A stretch of DNA of 64,000 nt. Source: Neobacillus rhizophilus. Lineage in GTDB: Bacteria > Bacillota > Bacilli > Bacillales > Cytobacillaceae. A model generated the notes under the pieces. The model searched no databases, was not told the origin of the DNA, and saw only the letters and a program-made list of their open reading frames with translations. The translations under genes and the position numbers were made by a program. Shown here one piece after another: positions 8,715-17,731 of the stretch. Position 1 is the first letter of the stretch; each line of letters starts with the position of its first letter. The stretch is from assembly GCF_018343535.1 (NCBI RefSeq), contig NZ_JAGYPF010000004.1, forward strand, positions 827,666-891,665, written 5' to 3'.

Positions 8715-9989
8715 ATGAAATTTGGGTCGATCTATCTTCATTCCAATCCAAGACCATGGGATAAATACTCTGAACAGAGATTATACAATGAATCTTTAGA
8801 GCAAATTGAATTAACAGACAAACTAGGTTTCGACTATGCTTGGGCCGTTGAACATCATTTTTTAGAAGAATATAGCCACGCGGGAGCCCCTGAAGTCTTT
8901 CTGGCAGCGGCTTCTCAGCGCACAAAACAAATTCGTCTCGCACACGGAATCGTTCAATTGCCAATGGGGCACAATCATCCTGTTCGTGTGGCAGAGAGAA
9001 TCGCCTTATTGGATCTGATTTCTAACGGGCGAGTCGATTTTGGCACCGGAGAATCGACTACGGCGATGGAATTGGAGGGATTCGGAATCGATAGGGAAAC
9101 AAAACGGGAACAATGGCAAGAGGCATTAGATGCGATTACTAGGATGTTTGTGGAAGAGCCTTTTGTTCAATACGAAGGAAAGTACTTACAAATGCCAGAA
9201 AGAAACATCCTCCCCAAACCCCTGCAGAAGCCGCATCCGCCGTTATGGACTGCCGCAGGACGCCGTGATCAAATCAAGCTATGCGCTTCCAATGGATTAG
9301 GGGCCTTATCATTTTCGTTTATTCAGCCGGAGGAAGCTCGATCTCGAGTGGAAGAATATTATTCTATCATTCAATCAGAGGAATGCGTGCCGGCAGGGTT
9401 TAATGTGAATCCGAATTTTGCCATTACCATCCCAATGTTATGTCATGAAGATGAAGAAACAGCGATTGAACGAGGAATTGACGGAGCTCACTTTTTCGGA
9501 TATACGAACGCCTACTATTATGGGTTTGGTCAGCATCGGCCAGGTATTTCAAATCTTTGGGAAGATTTTGAAAAGAATAGGGAGAAAATGGGCTTTGTTC
9601 GTGATACCACAAGCAAAAAAGGTGAACCTTCCGTTGCTCAATTAGTAGAAGAAAAAGCAGGTTCGTTGCGTGGTGCGATTGGTACACCAGATCAAATAAG
9701 GGAATTATTACGTAAATACGAAGAGGCCGGAGTGGATCAAGTTATCTTTGTTTGCCAGTTTGGACGTACAAAGCATGAACATATTTGCGAATCCTTTGAA
9801 CTTTTTGCACGTGAAGTGATGCCAGAGTTTCAAGAGCGTGAAGCAGCTCACCAAAAGAGAAAACAAGAACGGTTAGGAGATGCAGTTGAAAGAGCTTTAT
9901 CCCGGCGCAAACCACCGAGAATTTCGGAAGGCGATTTAGTTGTTGCGGCCAAAAATAATCTCCCATCTATTGCACGTACTCGAAACTAA
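8715..9989 (+). CDS. Luciferase-like (LLM class) flavin-dependent monooxygenase
   Basis: A 424-residue protein of the bacterial luciferase-like superfamily, which uses reduced FMN supplied by a separate reductase to oxygenate a substrate. Family marks: YAWAVEHHF (residues ~36-44), the LAHGIVQLPMGHNHPVRVAE block, DLISNGRVDFGTGEST, and PPLWTAAGRRDQ. The C terminus is longer than in many members, with a basic, charged tail of about 60 residues. Type II Baeyer-Villiger monooxygenases belong to this superfamily. The neighbouring lactonase and the flavin reductase at 17732 fit that role, but this is inference. ATG with GGAGGAAA ribosome site. Confidence 0.88.
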   Translation: MKFGSIYLHSNPRPWDKYSEQRLYNESLEQIELTDKLGFDYAWAVEHHFLEEYSHAGAPEVFLAAASQRTKQIRLAHGIVQLPMGHNHPVRVAERIALLDLISNGRVDFGTGESTTAMELEGFGIDRETKREQWQEALDAITRMFVEEPFVQYEGKYLQMPERNILPKPLQKPHPPLWTAAGRRDQIKLCASNGLGALSFSFIQPEEARSRVEEYYSIIQSEECVPAGFNVNPNFAITIPMLCHEDEETAIERGIDGAHFFGYTNAYYYGFGQHRPGISNLWEDFEKNREKMGFVRDTTSKKGEPSVAQLVEEKAGSLRGAIGTPDQIRELLRKYEEAGVDQVIFVCQFGRTKHEHICESFELFAREVMPEFQEREAAHQKRKQERLGDAVERALSRRKPPRISEGDLVVAAKNNLPSIARTRN

Positions 9990-10048
9990 AGTAAAGTTAC
10001 TAACCACTATGTGTATTCTTGATAAATCAATCGACAGGAGGTTTCTCT

Positions 10049-10927
10049 ATGAAAAAAACAACGGTCCTCTTAGAAAATATCTACTTTGGGGAGGGGCCAA
10101 GGTGGAAGGACGGTCAGCTTTGGCTATCTGATATCTTTGATAACAGTGTTCTTAAGGTAGATGTTTCCTCTGGTTCAACCAACAAAATATGCGAGGTTGA
10201 TGGTGAACCATCGGGGCTGGGCTGGCTGGCTGATGGAAGGCTGCTAGTTGTCTCAATGAAAAATAAAAAGGTGATGCGCTTAGAAGATGACGGCTCTCTT
10301 GTTGAGCATGCTGACCTATCTGGTATTGCTGATCATGATACTAATGACATGGTTGTTGATAAAACCGGACGTGCATATGTAGGGAATTTTGGCTTTAATT
10401 TACAAGCATTTATTAAGGAACATGGCAGGGAAGCTGCCTTAGCTCCAAATGCTAGTTTGCCTACAGCTAAGCTCGCTTGTATTTCACCTGATGGAAACGT
10501 TAGTGTAGCGGCGGACGATTTGGTATTTCCAAATGGTTGTGTTTTGACAGATGAAGGTTCAACTCTTGTTGTTGCGGAGACTTTTGGACGACGGCTGACA
10601 GCTTTTGACGTGGCATCTGATGGAAGACTTTCTGGTAAACGAATCTGGGCTGACCTCGGCGACGTAACGCCGGATGGAATATGTCTAGATGCTGCAGGAG
10701 CCATTTGGGTTGCTGATTCGGGATCAAATAGGGCTGTTCGAGTAGCAGAGGGTGGTGAGGTACTAGCAAGAGTCGAAACAAGTCAACGGTGTTTTGCGGT
10801 AGCATTAGGCGGCAGGGATGGCCGTACACTTTATTGCTGTACAGCGCCAAGTTCTGTGGCTTCGGACCTGCTTCATGCACGACAGGGAAAAATCGAACAA
10901 ATTCAAGTGGAAGTACCCGCCTACTAG
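10049..10927 (+). CDS. SMP-30/gluconolactonase family lactonase
   Basis: A 292-residue six-bladed beta-propeller hydrolase of the SMP-30/gluconolactonase/LRE family, which opens lactone rings using a divalent metal. The conserved metal ligands appear to be present: Glu15 in GEGPRW, an Asn in TNDMVVD, an Asn in FPNGCVLT, and an Asp in TPDGICLD. The ATG at 10049 has AGGAGG seven bases upstream; an in-frame TTG at 10019 is less likely. Codon use looks slightly more GC-rich than in its neighbours. In the cluster it follows the luciferase-like monooxygenase, consistent with hydrolysis of a lactone formed by that enzyme (inference). No signal peptide, so it acts in the cytoplasm. Confidence 0.87.
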   Translation: MKKTTVLLENIYFGEGPRWKDGQLWLSDIFDNSVLKVDVSSGSTNKICEVDGEPSGLGWLADGRLLVVSMKNKKVMRLEDDGSLVEHADLSGIADHDTNDMVVDKTGRAYVGNFGFNLQAFIKEHGREAALAPNASLPTAKLACISPDGNVSVAADDLVFPNGCVLTDEGSTLVVAETFGRRLTAFDVASDGRLSGKRIWADLGDVTPDGICLDAAGAIWVADSGSNRAVRVAEGGEVLARVETSQRCFAVALGGRDGRTLYCCTAPSSVASDLLHARQGKIEQIQVEVPAY

Positions 10928-10997
10928 TGATGTTTACCAGTTGTTCATTCAGGGACTAAATGGAAATTAGTAAATAGTTTTATTGACATGTTCGATA

Positions 10998-11053
10998 CCT
11001 CCTTGAAACAAGAACATTTTCTTAAAGATAAAGTGTAAGAGATTTCAAGGAGG
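10998..11053 (+). terminator. Long-loop stem-loop in the gap before the binding-protein gene
   Basis: CCTCCTTGAAA at 10998 and TTTCAAGGAGG at 11043 form a perfect 11-bp stem around a 34-base loop, followed by the T-rich CATGTTTTATTTTTC. It may be a partial terminator or mRNA-processing element separating the lactonase from the transporter genes. The function is uncertain. Confidence 0.45.
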
Positions 11054-11121
11054 CTCATGTTTTATTTTTCATCGAGAGAAATGACAAAGCAGGTTTTCTA
11101 CGCTAGGGGGATTCCAAAGTA

Positions 11122-12672
11122 ATGTATAATAGTAGATTTCACTTTTTCCCAATCATGTTCCTCTTATTATCTTTGATGTTAGTTATCGCAGGTTGTTCCT
11201 CAAATTCAGACAAAAAACCTTCCAATACCGTAAATAGTTCACCCAAAAAAGGTGGAGAAGCCGTATTGGCGTATAACAATGGATATAGTAGCTTAGACCC
11301 GATGACATCATCTTCTGGTAGTGATCAGGCCATTCTTTGGCCAATCTTTGACACATTAATTACCTTTACCCCTGATTTGCAGCCAAAGCCAGGTTTAGCT
11401 AAATCATGGGAGTTCACTGACGATCAGACACTTACCCTTCACCTTCAAGAAGGTGTTAAATTCCATGACGGAACCAGCTTTGACGCTGAAGCGGTGAAGT
11501 TTAATATCGTGCGAATGAATTCAAAGGATTCCAAGACATCAGATTTGAAAAATGTTGAAAATGTTGAGGTTGTCGATCCGTCGACGGTTAAACTTCATTT
11601 AAAACAGCCAGATTCCTCTTTAATACTGGCATTATCGGATCGAGGAGGTATGATGGTTTCACCGACAGCTGTTAAAGAGAAGGGAGAAAATTTCTCTCAA
11701 AATCCAGTAGGCGCAGGTCCTTATAAGCTAGTCAAACAAGTTCCTAATGGTGAAGTCGTTTATGAGGCATTTGAGAATTATTGGCAAGAAGGATTACCGT
11801 ATCTCGACAAAATAACGGTAAAAATCATGCCGGAGGAAAATACACGAATAAATTCCCTAAAATCAGGAGAAGTAGATTTTGCATTCGATATTAGCCCGGG
11901 CAATGTCAAAACTTTAAAAAATAACCCCAATATTGAAATGACAGAGATTTTACCACTTTTAGGCACAAAAATGTATATTAATTCATCCATGGAACCTTTT
12001 AATAATAAAGCAGTCAGACTAGCAGTTCAACACGGGATTAATCGTGAAGCGCTCATTTCTGCGCTTAACTTTGGCAGCGGAGAGCCTGCAGCGCAAGCGT
12101 TTCCAAGTGACTATTGGGCAGCCGATTCCTCCATGAAAATTGAATATGATCCGGAAATGTCCAAGAAACTCTTGCAGGAAGCAGGTCTAAAGAATGTTTC
12201 CTTCACCATGAATCATTTTGCAAAATCCTATGAAACTAGATTAGCCGAAGCGATAAAGAGTCAATTAAAAGATATTGGGATTGAAGTGAAGCTTCAACCT
12301 TTGGAAATTACAGCAGCGGCTGCAAGCTTTTATTCTGAAAAGGAGGTTCCTGCCTATTTAGCAAGCTGGTCAGGTAGAGCTGATCCACAAATGACAGTCA
12401 GCGGACTATATTCGAAAAATAGTTTCTTTAAACCAGGTGGTCATAGCAGACCAGATTTAGAAGAACTAATTTCAAAAGCTGCTTCCACCTATGATCAGGA
12501 TCAACGAGCGGAGCTGTATAAAGAGATTAGTAGAATCGCCGTTTTAGAAGAAGCGGAATCAATACCACTCTTTTTTACGCCAATGGTTGCTGCAATGAAC
12601 AAACAAATAAAAGGGTATGAACACAATAAATTAGGTAAGCCCATTTTTTCAACACTTTGGTTAGAGGAATAA
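11122..12672 (+). CDS. Peptide/nickel-type ABC transporter substrate-binding lipoprotein
   Basis: A 516-residue SBP_bac_5 family lipoprotein that captures peptides or other solutes outside the membrane. The N terminus is a lipoprotein signal with lipobox VIAGC (Cys25). Family blocks are visible: SWEFTDDQTLTLHLQEGVKF, PVGAGPYKLV, and VRLAVQHGINREAL. Start ATG at 11122 behind CTAGGGGGAT. No permease or ATPase of the peptide-transport type lies next to it. It is followed 20 bases later by a Liv-type binding protein, so it is an orphan binding protein that either borrows a permease elsewhere or serves as an extra solute sensor. The substrate is unknown, and these proteins also bind non-peptide ligands. 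Confidence 0.92.
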   Translation: MYNSRFHFFPIMFLLLSLMLVIAGCSSNSDKKPSNTVNSSPKKGGEAVLAYNNGYSSLDPMTSSSGSDQAILWPIFDTLITFTPDLQPKPGLAKSWEFTDDQTLTLHLQEGVKFHDGTSFDAEAVKFNIVRMNSKDSKTSDLKNVENVEVVDPSTVKLHLKQPDSSLILALSDRGGMMVSPTAVKEKGENFSQNPVGAGPYKLVKQVPNGEVVYEAFENYWQEGLPYLDKITVKIMPEENTRINSLKSGEVDFAFDISPGNVKTLKNNPNIEMTEILPLLGTKMYINSSMEPFNNKAVRLAVQHGINREALISALNFGSGEPAAQAFPSDYWAADSSMKIEYDPEMSKKLLQEAGLKNVSFTMNHFAKSYETRLAEAIKSQLKDIGIEVKLQPLEITAAAASFYSEKEVPAYLASWSGRADPQMTVSGLYSKNSFFKPGGHSRPDLEELISKAASTYDQDQRAELYKEISRIAVLEEAESIPLFFTPMVAAMNKQIKGYEHNKLGKPIFSTLWLEE

Positions 12673-12692
12673 AAATCTAAAAAGGGGGTTTC

Positions 12693-13922
12693 ATGATGAG
12701 AAAATGGTTGGTGAATAGTTTAATTATGATCATTTGTCTTGTATTGGCAGCTTGCGGCGGAACCAATAGTTCCACCACATCAACAAAAAATGCTAAAGAA
12801 AAGTCTTCAGTTAAAAATTCTCAAGGGGTAACGGATGACGAAATTCTGATTGGGGGCTGGGTACCACAATCTGGCCCAGCAGCACAATGGGGGATATTAG
12901 CAGAGGTTTACCAGTCTTATTTTAATAAAGTAAATGCAGATGGCGGCGTTAACGGAAGGAAACTTAAATATATTGCCATTGATGATGAATATCAGCCTTC
13001 CAAAACTGTCGCAGCAGCGAAGAAATTAGTGGAACAGGAAAAAGTCTTTGCAATCTTGGGAACCACTGGGACAGCCCATAATAAAGCGGTCAAGCCCTAT
13101 TTGACCCAAAAAGGAATCCCTGTTGTCGCAGTTGCTAGCGGAGATAGCGCCTTTGTTAAACCAGCAGTAAAAAATTACTTCGCTTTGCAAACTAACTATG
13201 ATATTGAAGCGCGGATTTTTTCAACCTATGCAAATAAAGAACTTAAGGCAAAATCAGTAGGGATCTTTTATCAAAATGATGATTACGGAATTGTTTATAG
13301 AGATGCAGCCGTGGAGGAATTGAACAAACTTGGAATAAAAGTTGCTGCACAGGAATCCTACAATCCTACAGACGTTGATTTCAGCGCACAAGCACTATCA
13401 ATGAAAAAAGCAAGTCCAGATGTTGTGTTTTTATTTGCCTCTCCTAAACCCGCAGCTTCCTTCTTAAAAGAATTTGACAAAATTGGTGGTTCCGCCGAAA
13501 GAATGCTGACTTATACTAGTGCGGATTCAACCATGATTGATTTAGCTGGTGCAGATGTTATGGAAGGGGTCTTATCAACAACCTGGGTAAAATCTTTAAA
13601 AGATAAAGACAATCCTTTAATAAAGGAATATGTTGATCAAATTTCAAAAGACATTCCCAAACAGGATCCAAATTCCGTTTTTATGCGATCAGCTTGGGCT
13701 TATGCACAGGTGTTGGTGGAAGGCTTAAAACGCAGCGGTGATAATCTTACATGGGAAAACTTTATTAAACAAATGGAGACCTTGAAGGATTGGGACGGTT
13801 CACTAGCCTATAACGTTACCTATACCTCTGATTATCGGTATGGCCAAACGTCGGTGAAAATCAGCCAATTTAAAGGTGGCGAATTAGTAGATATTTCAGA
13901 TGTTATTAAATACGAACCATAA
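12693..13922 (+). CDS. Liv-type ABC transporter substrate-binding lipoprotein (copy 1)
   Basis: A 409-residue type I periplasmic-fold binding protein (LivK family). It has a lipoprotein signal with lipobox LAAC (Cys21), a low-complexity Ser/Thr/Lys linker, then GVTDDEILIGGWVPQSGPAA and GGVNGRKLKYIAIDDEYQP, typical of the family. A paralogue at 20941 shares most of its sequence, including the C-terminal block KQMETLKDWDGSLAYNVTY and the ending ISDVIKYEP. Start ATG at 12693 after AAGGGGG; an ATG three bases later is also possible. It is first in the liv block. Liv binding proteins of this subgroup often bind aromatic or other organic acids rather than amino acids, so the ligand is probably the cluster's substrate (inference). 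Confidence 0.92.
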   Translation: MMRKWLVNSLIMIICLVLAACGGTNSSTTSTKNAKEKSSVKNSQGVTDDEILIGGWVPQSGPAAQWGILAEVYQSYFNKVNADGGVNGRKLKYIAIDDEYQPSKTVAAAKKLVEQEKVFAILGTTGTAHNKAVKPYLTQKGIPVVAVASGDSAFVKPAVKNYFALQTNYDIEARIFSTYANKELKAKSVGIFYQNDDYGIVYRDAAVEELNKLGIKVAAQESYNPTDVDFSAQALSMKKASPDVVFLFASPKPAASFLKEFDKIGGSAERMLTYTSADSTMIDLAGADVMEGVLSTTWVKSLKDKDNPLIKEYVDQISKDIPKQDPNSVFMRSAWAYAQVLVEGLKRSGDNLTWENFIKQMETLKDWDGSLAYNVTYTSDYRYGQTSVKISQFKGGELVDISDVIKYEP

Positions 13923-13932
13923 GAATGCGATT

Positions 13933-13961
13933 TGGACAACAATAACAGATATTGTTGTCCA
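13933..13961 (+). promoter_or_regulatory. Stem-loop between binding-protein and permease genes
   Basis: TGGACAACAAT and ATTGTTGTCCA form a perfect 11-bp stem with a 7-base loop, with no T-run after it. It lies in the 74-base gap after the binding-protein gene. Such hairpins commonly protect the upstream mRNA, allowing more binding protein than permease. That role is inferred here. Confidence 0.6.
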
Positions 13962-13996
13962 GCCAAATTAATCTACAGGAAGGTTGTGAATGACAT

Positions 13997-14866
13997 TTGG
14001 CAGGACAGATTATAATAGGCGGTTTAGCTGCAGGAAGCTTATATGCCTTGGCCGCCTTGGGGCTTATCCTAATCTTTAAAACCTCTGATATTGTTAACTT
14101 TGCTCAGGGTGAAATGGCCATGCTCATCACGTTTATAAGTTTCACGTTCTTAACCGTTACTAAACTTCCGTATTTTGTTTCGTTTCTGTTATCTTTAGTG
14201 ATTGCGTTTATTTTTGGGATGGCTGTTGAACGTATATTTATGCGCCCTGTCCAAAAGGCGCCAATTCTAAATCAAATCATTTTAACGTTTGGGTTGTATA
14301 TGGTATTTCGCGGAGTAGCTGGAATCATTTGGGGTTATACCCCTGTCGGCTTTCCAGAGGCTTTGCCTAATAAACACTTTAATTACGTAGGTATAACGAT
14401 AACGATAAATCAGATTTTCATTTTTGTTGTCACTACCATCCTGATGCTTGGATTCTATTTATTCTTTAAACATACAAAAATCGGGTTAGCCATGCGTGCG
14501 TCCTCTCAAAATATTGCTACTGCGAAATTAATGGGTATTGGGGTTTCCTCTGTATTTACAAGAACTTGGGGAATAAGTGCCATATTAGGTGGTATTGCTG
14601 GAATTCTAATCGCTCCTGTTACCTTTTTAGATCCAAATATGATGGGGGAGGTTGGCATTAAAGCCTTCGCAGCTGCGATACTTGGAGGGTTCACAAGCTT
14701 ACCTGGAGCCATCGTTGGAGGCTTATTAATTGGAGTTTTCGAAGGATTAATTGCAGGTTATGTATCGTCAGAGCTGAAATCAGTGTTTGTTTTTGCGTTA
14801 ATTATATTGGTTTTATATGTTAAGCCTACCGGTATTCTAGGTGAAAAGATCACGAAAAAGGTGTGA
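13997..14866 (+). CDS. livH: Liv-type ABC transporter permease (LivH family)
   Basis: A 289-residue integral membrane protein of the branched-chain amino acid-type ABC importer family, with about eight hydrophobic segments. Family marks are GGLAAGSLYALAALGL at the N terminus, DIVNFAQGEMAML, and AAILGGFTSLPGAIVGGLL near the C terminus. The start is TTG at 13997 with AGGAAGG 12 bases upstream. An ATG at 13990 is out of frame and gives only a short peptide. It sits between the binding protein and the second permease, and its stop is 5 bases from the ATG of livM, so translation is probably coupled. Confidence 0.9.
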   Translation: MAGQIIIGGLAAGSLYALAALGLILIFKTSDIVNFAQGEMAMLITFISFTFLTVTKLPYFVSFLLSLVIAFIFGMAVERIFMRPVQKAPILNQIILTFGLYMVFRGVAGIIWGYTPVGFPEALPNKHFNYVGITITINQIFIFVVTTILMLGFYLFFKHTKIGLAMRASSQNIATAKLMGIGVSSVFTRTWGISAILGGIAGILIAPVTFLDPNMMGEVGIKAFAAAILGGFTSLPGAIVGGLLIGVFEGLIAGYVSSELKSVFVFALIILVLYVKPTGILGEKITKKV

Positions 14867-14871
14867 CGAAG

Positions 14872-15822
14872 ATGAAAATAAAGCGACTTCAAATACTATT
14901 TATCAGCATTTTATTACTGGGATATCCTTTATTAGTTGGTTTCTCTAGTTACTTCATTTATGTAGCAGGTTTGTTTATTATTTATGCCATTATGGCCATG
15001 TCTCTCAATTTACTTACAGGATTCGGGGGTCAGATTTCAATTGGACACGCGGCATTTTTAGCGATTGGTGCGTATACCACAGCTATTTTAACTTTGAAGT
15101 TAGGACTTCCTTTTTGGTTGAACCTGCCATTATCAGGTGTGATAACAGCCATTGTCGGGTTTCTTATTGGTCTGCCGGCAGTGCGTCTAAGCGGTCACTT
15201 TTTAGCTATTGCCACTTTAGCTTTTGGTCTAGCGATTCCAGAAATCATGTTGAAGTGGGAAGGTTTAACAGGGGGATTTGCAGGATTGTTCATCGAAAAG
15301 CCTAGTTTATTTTCATCTGATACAAGTTTCTATTATTTTACGACCGTGATAGCCCTCATAATCACATGGTTAATTTTGAATCTTTTAAAAGGAAATTTTG
15401 GCAGGGCCTTTGTTGCTATTAGGGAAAGTGAGATTGCTGCCGAGGCAATGGGAGTAAATGTATCATTATACAAAACATTAATGTTTTCAATAAGTGCTTT
15501 TTTTACAGGGATAGCGGGAAGTCTCTATGCCTATTTTGTTGGTTTCATCAGTCCGCATGATTTTAATATGAATATATCACTTATAGTGTTGGCGATGATT
15601 GTTTTAGGCGGGTTGGCGTCGATCACTGGTTCTATTTTAGGTGCGTTTATTTTAACAATTATTCCTCAAGTTGCTGACCGTTTTCCGGGCTTTACAATTA
15701 CCATTACGGGCGCGGCTTTAATTCTCACCATCTTATTTTTGCCGAACGGTCTTATCAGTCTATTTAACTATAAATGGAAACGGAAAAAAACAGAAAATAA
15801 ACAATTATCATTGGAGGGGTGA
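14872..15822 (+). CDS. livM: Liv-type ABC transporter permease (LivM family)
   Basis: The second channel-forming permease of the importer, 316 residues with about eight to nine hydrophobic segments. Typical LivM features are MAMSLNLLTGFGGQISIGHA near residue 45, GHFLAIATLAFGLAIPE, and a cytoplasmic RESEIAAEAMGVN loop that contacts the ATPases. The ATG at 14872 is preceded by AAAAGGTG. A GTG at 14863 is in frame and would overlap the livH stop by four bases, so the true start could be nine bases earlier. Ends 10 bases before livG. Confidence 0.9.
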   Translation: MKIKRLQILFISILLLGYPLLVGFSSYFIYVAGLFIIYAIMAMSLNLLTGFGGQISIGHAAFLAIGAYTTAILTLKLGLPFWLNLPLSGVITAIVGFLIGLPAVRLSGHFLAIATLAFGLAIPEIMLKWEGLTGGFAGLFIEKPSLFSSDTSFYYFTTVIALIITWLILNLLKGNFGRAFVAIRESEIAAEAMGVNVSLYKTLMFSISAFFTGIAGSLYAYFVGFISPHDFNMNISLIVLAMIVLGGLASITGSILGAFILTIIPQVADRFPGFTITITGAALILTILFLPNGLISLFNYKWKRKKTENKQLSLEG

Positions 15823-15832
15823 ATGATGAATC

Positions 15833-16609
15833 ATGTTATTGGAACTTAAAAAGGTAACTGTGTCTTTCGGGGGCTTAACGGCGGTTAATAATCTAGATCT
15901 TCAAGTTGATGAGGGAATGATCTTTGCCATTATTGGACCGAATGGAGCAGGGAAAACTACAATATTAAATTGCATCAGCCGCTTCTACACACCATGCTCG
16001 GGCCAGATTAGTTTTAAAGGAGAGAATTTATTAACAAAAAAAACACACAAAGTTTTAGCATCTGGGATTTCGAGGAGCTTCCAAAATGTTGAATTATTTT
16101 CAAAAATGACTGTTTTGGATAACTTGTTGGTCGGACTTCATCCTTCTTTAAAAAGCAGTTTGTTATCAAATGCTTTTAAAACAAAAAAAAATAAACAAGA
16201 GGAAGAAGCAGCGAAAGAAATTGCATTTGAAATTTTAGAGCTATTTGATCTGAAACACCATGCCAATGAAGAAGTTAGAAATTTACCTTTTGGTATTCAA
16301 AAAATGATAGACATTGGTAGGGCTATTATTTCAAAGCCCAAGTTACTGCTGCTAGATGAACCTGTTGCTGGTATGAACATTGAAGAAACCAAAAAGAATG
16401 CTGAATTAATTACGCGTCTGAGAGATGAATTCGGGATTACGATTTTGATGATTGAACACGACATGTCATTAGTCATGAATATTTCTGATCGAATTGCTGT
16501 TATGGATTTCGGAAAAAAGATTGCCGAAGGTACGGTAACGGAGGTCCAAAATAATCCAAAAGTCATTGAAGCATATTTGGGTGAGGTGCAAGAAGATGTT
16601 GGAACTTAA
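15833..16609 (+). CDS. livG: Liv-type ABC transporter ATPase (LivG family)
   Basis: A 258-residue ATP-binding subunit that powers the importer. Walker A GPNGAGKTT is near residue 38. The signature is degenerate, LPFGIQKMIDIGRAI in place of LSGGQQ, as is common in the LivG branch. Walker B is LLLDEPVAGM and the switch region IEHDMSLVM. The ATG at 15833 has GGAGGGG about 14 bases upstream. An ATG at 15823 lies in another frame and ends after a few codons. The last 14 bases overlap the start of livF, a usual arrangement for coupled expression of the two ATPases. Confidence 0.92.
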   Translation: MLLELKKVTVSFGGLTAVNNLDLQVDEGMIFAIIGPNGAGKTTILNCISRFYTPCSGQISFKGENLLTKKTHKVLASGISRSFQNVELFSKMTVLDNLLVGLHPSLKSSLLSNAFKTKKNKQEEEAAKEIAFEILELFDLKHHANEEVRNLPFGIQKMIDIGRAIISKPKLLLLDEPVAGMNIEETKKNAELITRLRDEFGITILMIEHDMSLVMNISDRIAVMDFGKKIAEGTVTEVQNNPKVIEAYLGEVQEDVGT

Positions 16610-17324
16610 ACAAATTTCTGCGTTTTATGGGAATATTCAAGCATTGGACCGAATTTCTATACAGATTCCTGAAGGATCCATTGTTACATTATTAGGAGCA
16701 AATGGTGCGGGAAAATCTTCTACACTTAAAGTTATCTCTCAATTGCTGCCAATTAAAAGTGGCACTATGGTCTATAAAAATGAAGATATAAGTAACTTGG
16801 AGCCAAATGAAATCGTAAAACGGAGAATCATTCATTGTCCAGAAAATAGGCAGGTTTTTCCGAAACTTACAGTCGAAGAAAATCTAATCATTGGTTCCTA
16901 TTTACGTAGGGATAAAGATCAAATAAAGAAGGATCTGAGTGATATCTTTTCTTACTTTCCCATCTTAAAAGAAAGATTAAAACAGTATGCATCAACATTA
17001 AGTGGCGGAGAACAACAAATGTTAGCCATCGGGCGGGCTTTAATGGGTAATCCAAAAGTTCTCCTATTGGATGAACCATCACTTGGGCTTGCTCCAATAA
17101 TTGTGAATCAAATCTTTGAGATCATCCAAGAAATTAATCGGAAAGGCACTTCAATCCTTTTAGTGGAACAAAATGCGAATCTGGCTCTTCGCATTGCTGA
17201 TTATGGGTACATTCTAGAAAATGGAAGAATTGGTTTAGAAGGAAGAGCTGAATTCCTGCGGAATAATGATGAAATCAGCAAGTATTATTTAGGTGGAAAA
17301 TCACACGCTGCAAATCTGTATTGA
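16596..17324 (+). CDS. livF: Liv-type ABC transporter ATPase (LivF family)
   Basis: The second ATP-binding subunit, 242 residues. Walker A LGANGAGKSS is near residue 36. The canonical signature is LSGGEQQMLAIGRALM, Walker B is LLLDEPSLGLAP, and the switch is VEQNANLAL. The ATG at 16596 overlaps the livG stop. An in-frame TTG 30 bases upstream lies inside livG and is not needed. With livH, livM and livG it completes a full importer, to which the two Liv-type binding proteins at 12693 and 20941 can deliver. Confidence 0.93.
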   Translation: MLELKQISAFYGNIQALDRISIQIPEGSIVTLLGANGAGKSSTLKVISQLLPIKSGTMVYKNEDISNLEPNEIVKRRIIHCPENRQVFPKLTVEENLIIGSYLRRDKDQIKKDLSDIFSYFPILKERLKQYASTLSGGEQQMLAIGRALMGNPKVLLLDEPSLGLAPIIVNQIFEIIQEINRKGTSILLVEQNANLALRIADYGYILENGRIGLEGRAEFLRNNDEISKYYLGGKSHAANLY

Positions 17325-17352
17325 GTGGGGAAAAATGAAAGGAGAAACACAC

Positions 17353-17694
17353 ATGAAAGAAATATCAAACGAATCCCTAAAGAAAACGTTAAGTTCCTCT
17401 GATCATAGAGTGTATATAACTTGTGTTGGAGAAGAGGGATACCCAAATGTAACAGTGCGCAAAGTAAAATTGGTAGAAGATACTAAAATAGAGTATTCCG
17501 ATAATGCCAATAGCCGAACTGTACAATTAATGATGAAAAGTCCGAAGGTAGTGGTTACAGTAATAAATACGGATGACCCCTTTCATGGATATAAGATCAA
17601 GGGAAATGCTAGTTTCCACCAAATTGAAGAGCACGATAATACGAATAAAGTCATGAAGATTTCGATTACATTATCAGATGGTTTTTTGTATTAA
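17353..17694 (+). CDS. Pyridoxamine 5'-phosphate oxidase-fold (PPOX) protein, short
   Basis: A 113-residue protein of the split-barrel, FMN-binding PPOX family. The pattern RVYITCVGEEGYPNVTVRKV followed by IEYSDNANSRTVQLMMKSPK and KIKGNASF is typical. The ATG at 17353 sits behind AAAGGAG; an in-frame ATG at 17293 overlaps livF and lacks a ribosome site. The C terminus (SDGFLY) is shorter than usual for these ~130-residue proteins, and a late frameshift is possible. It is followed by a flavin reductase gene, so a flavin-related role in the same pathway is reasonable. The substrate is unknown. Confidence 0.75.
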   Translation: MKEISNESLKKTLSSSDHRVYITCVGEEGYPNVTVRKVKLVEDTKIEYSDNANSRTVQLMMKSPKVVVTVINTDDPFHGYKIKGNASFHQIEEHDNTNKVMKISITLSDGFLY

Positions 17695-17731
17695 ATTATC
17701 TGAATATTTTGTATCTTGGAGGAGAGATAGT

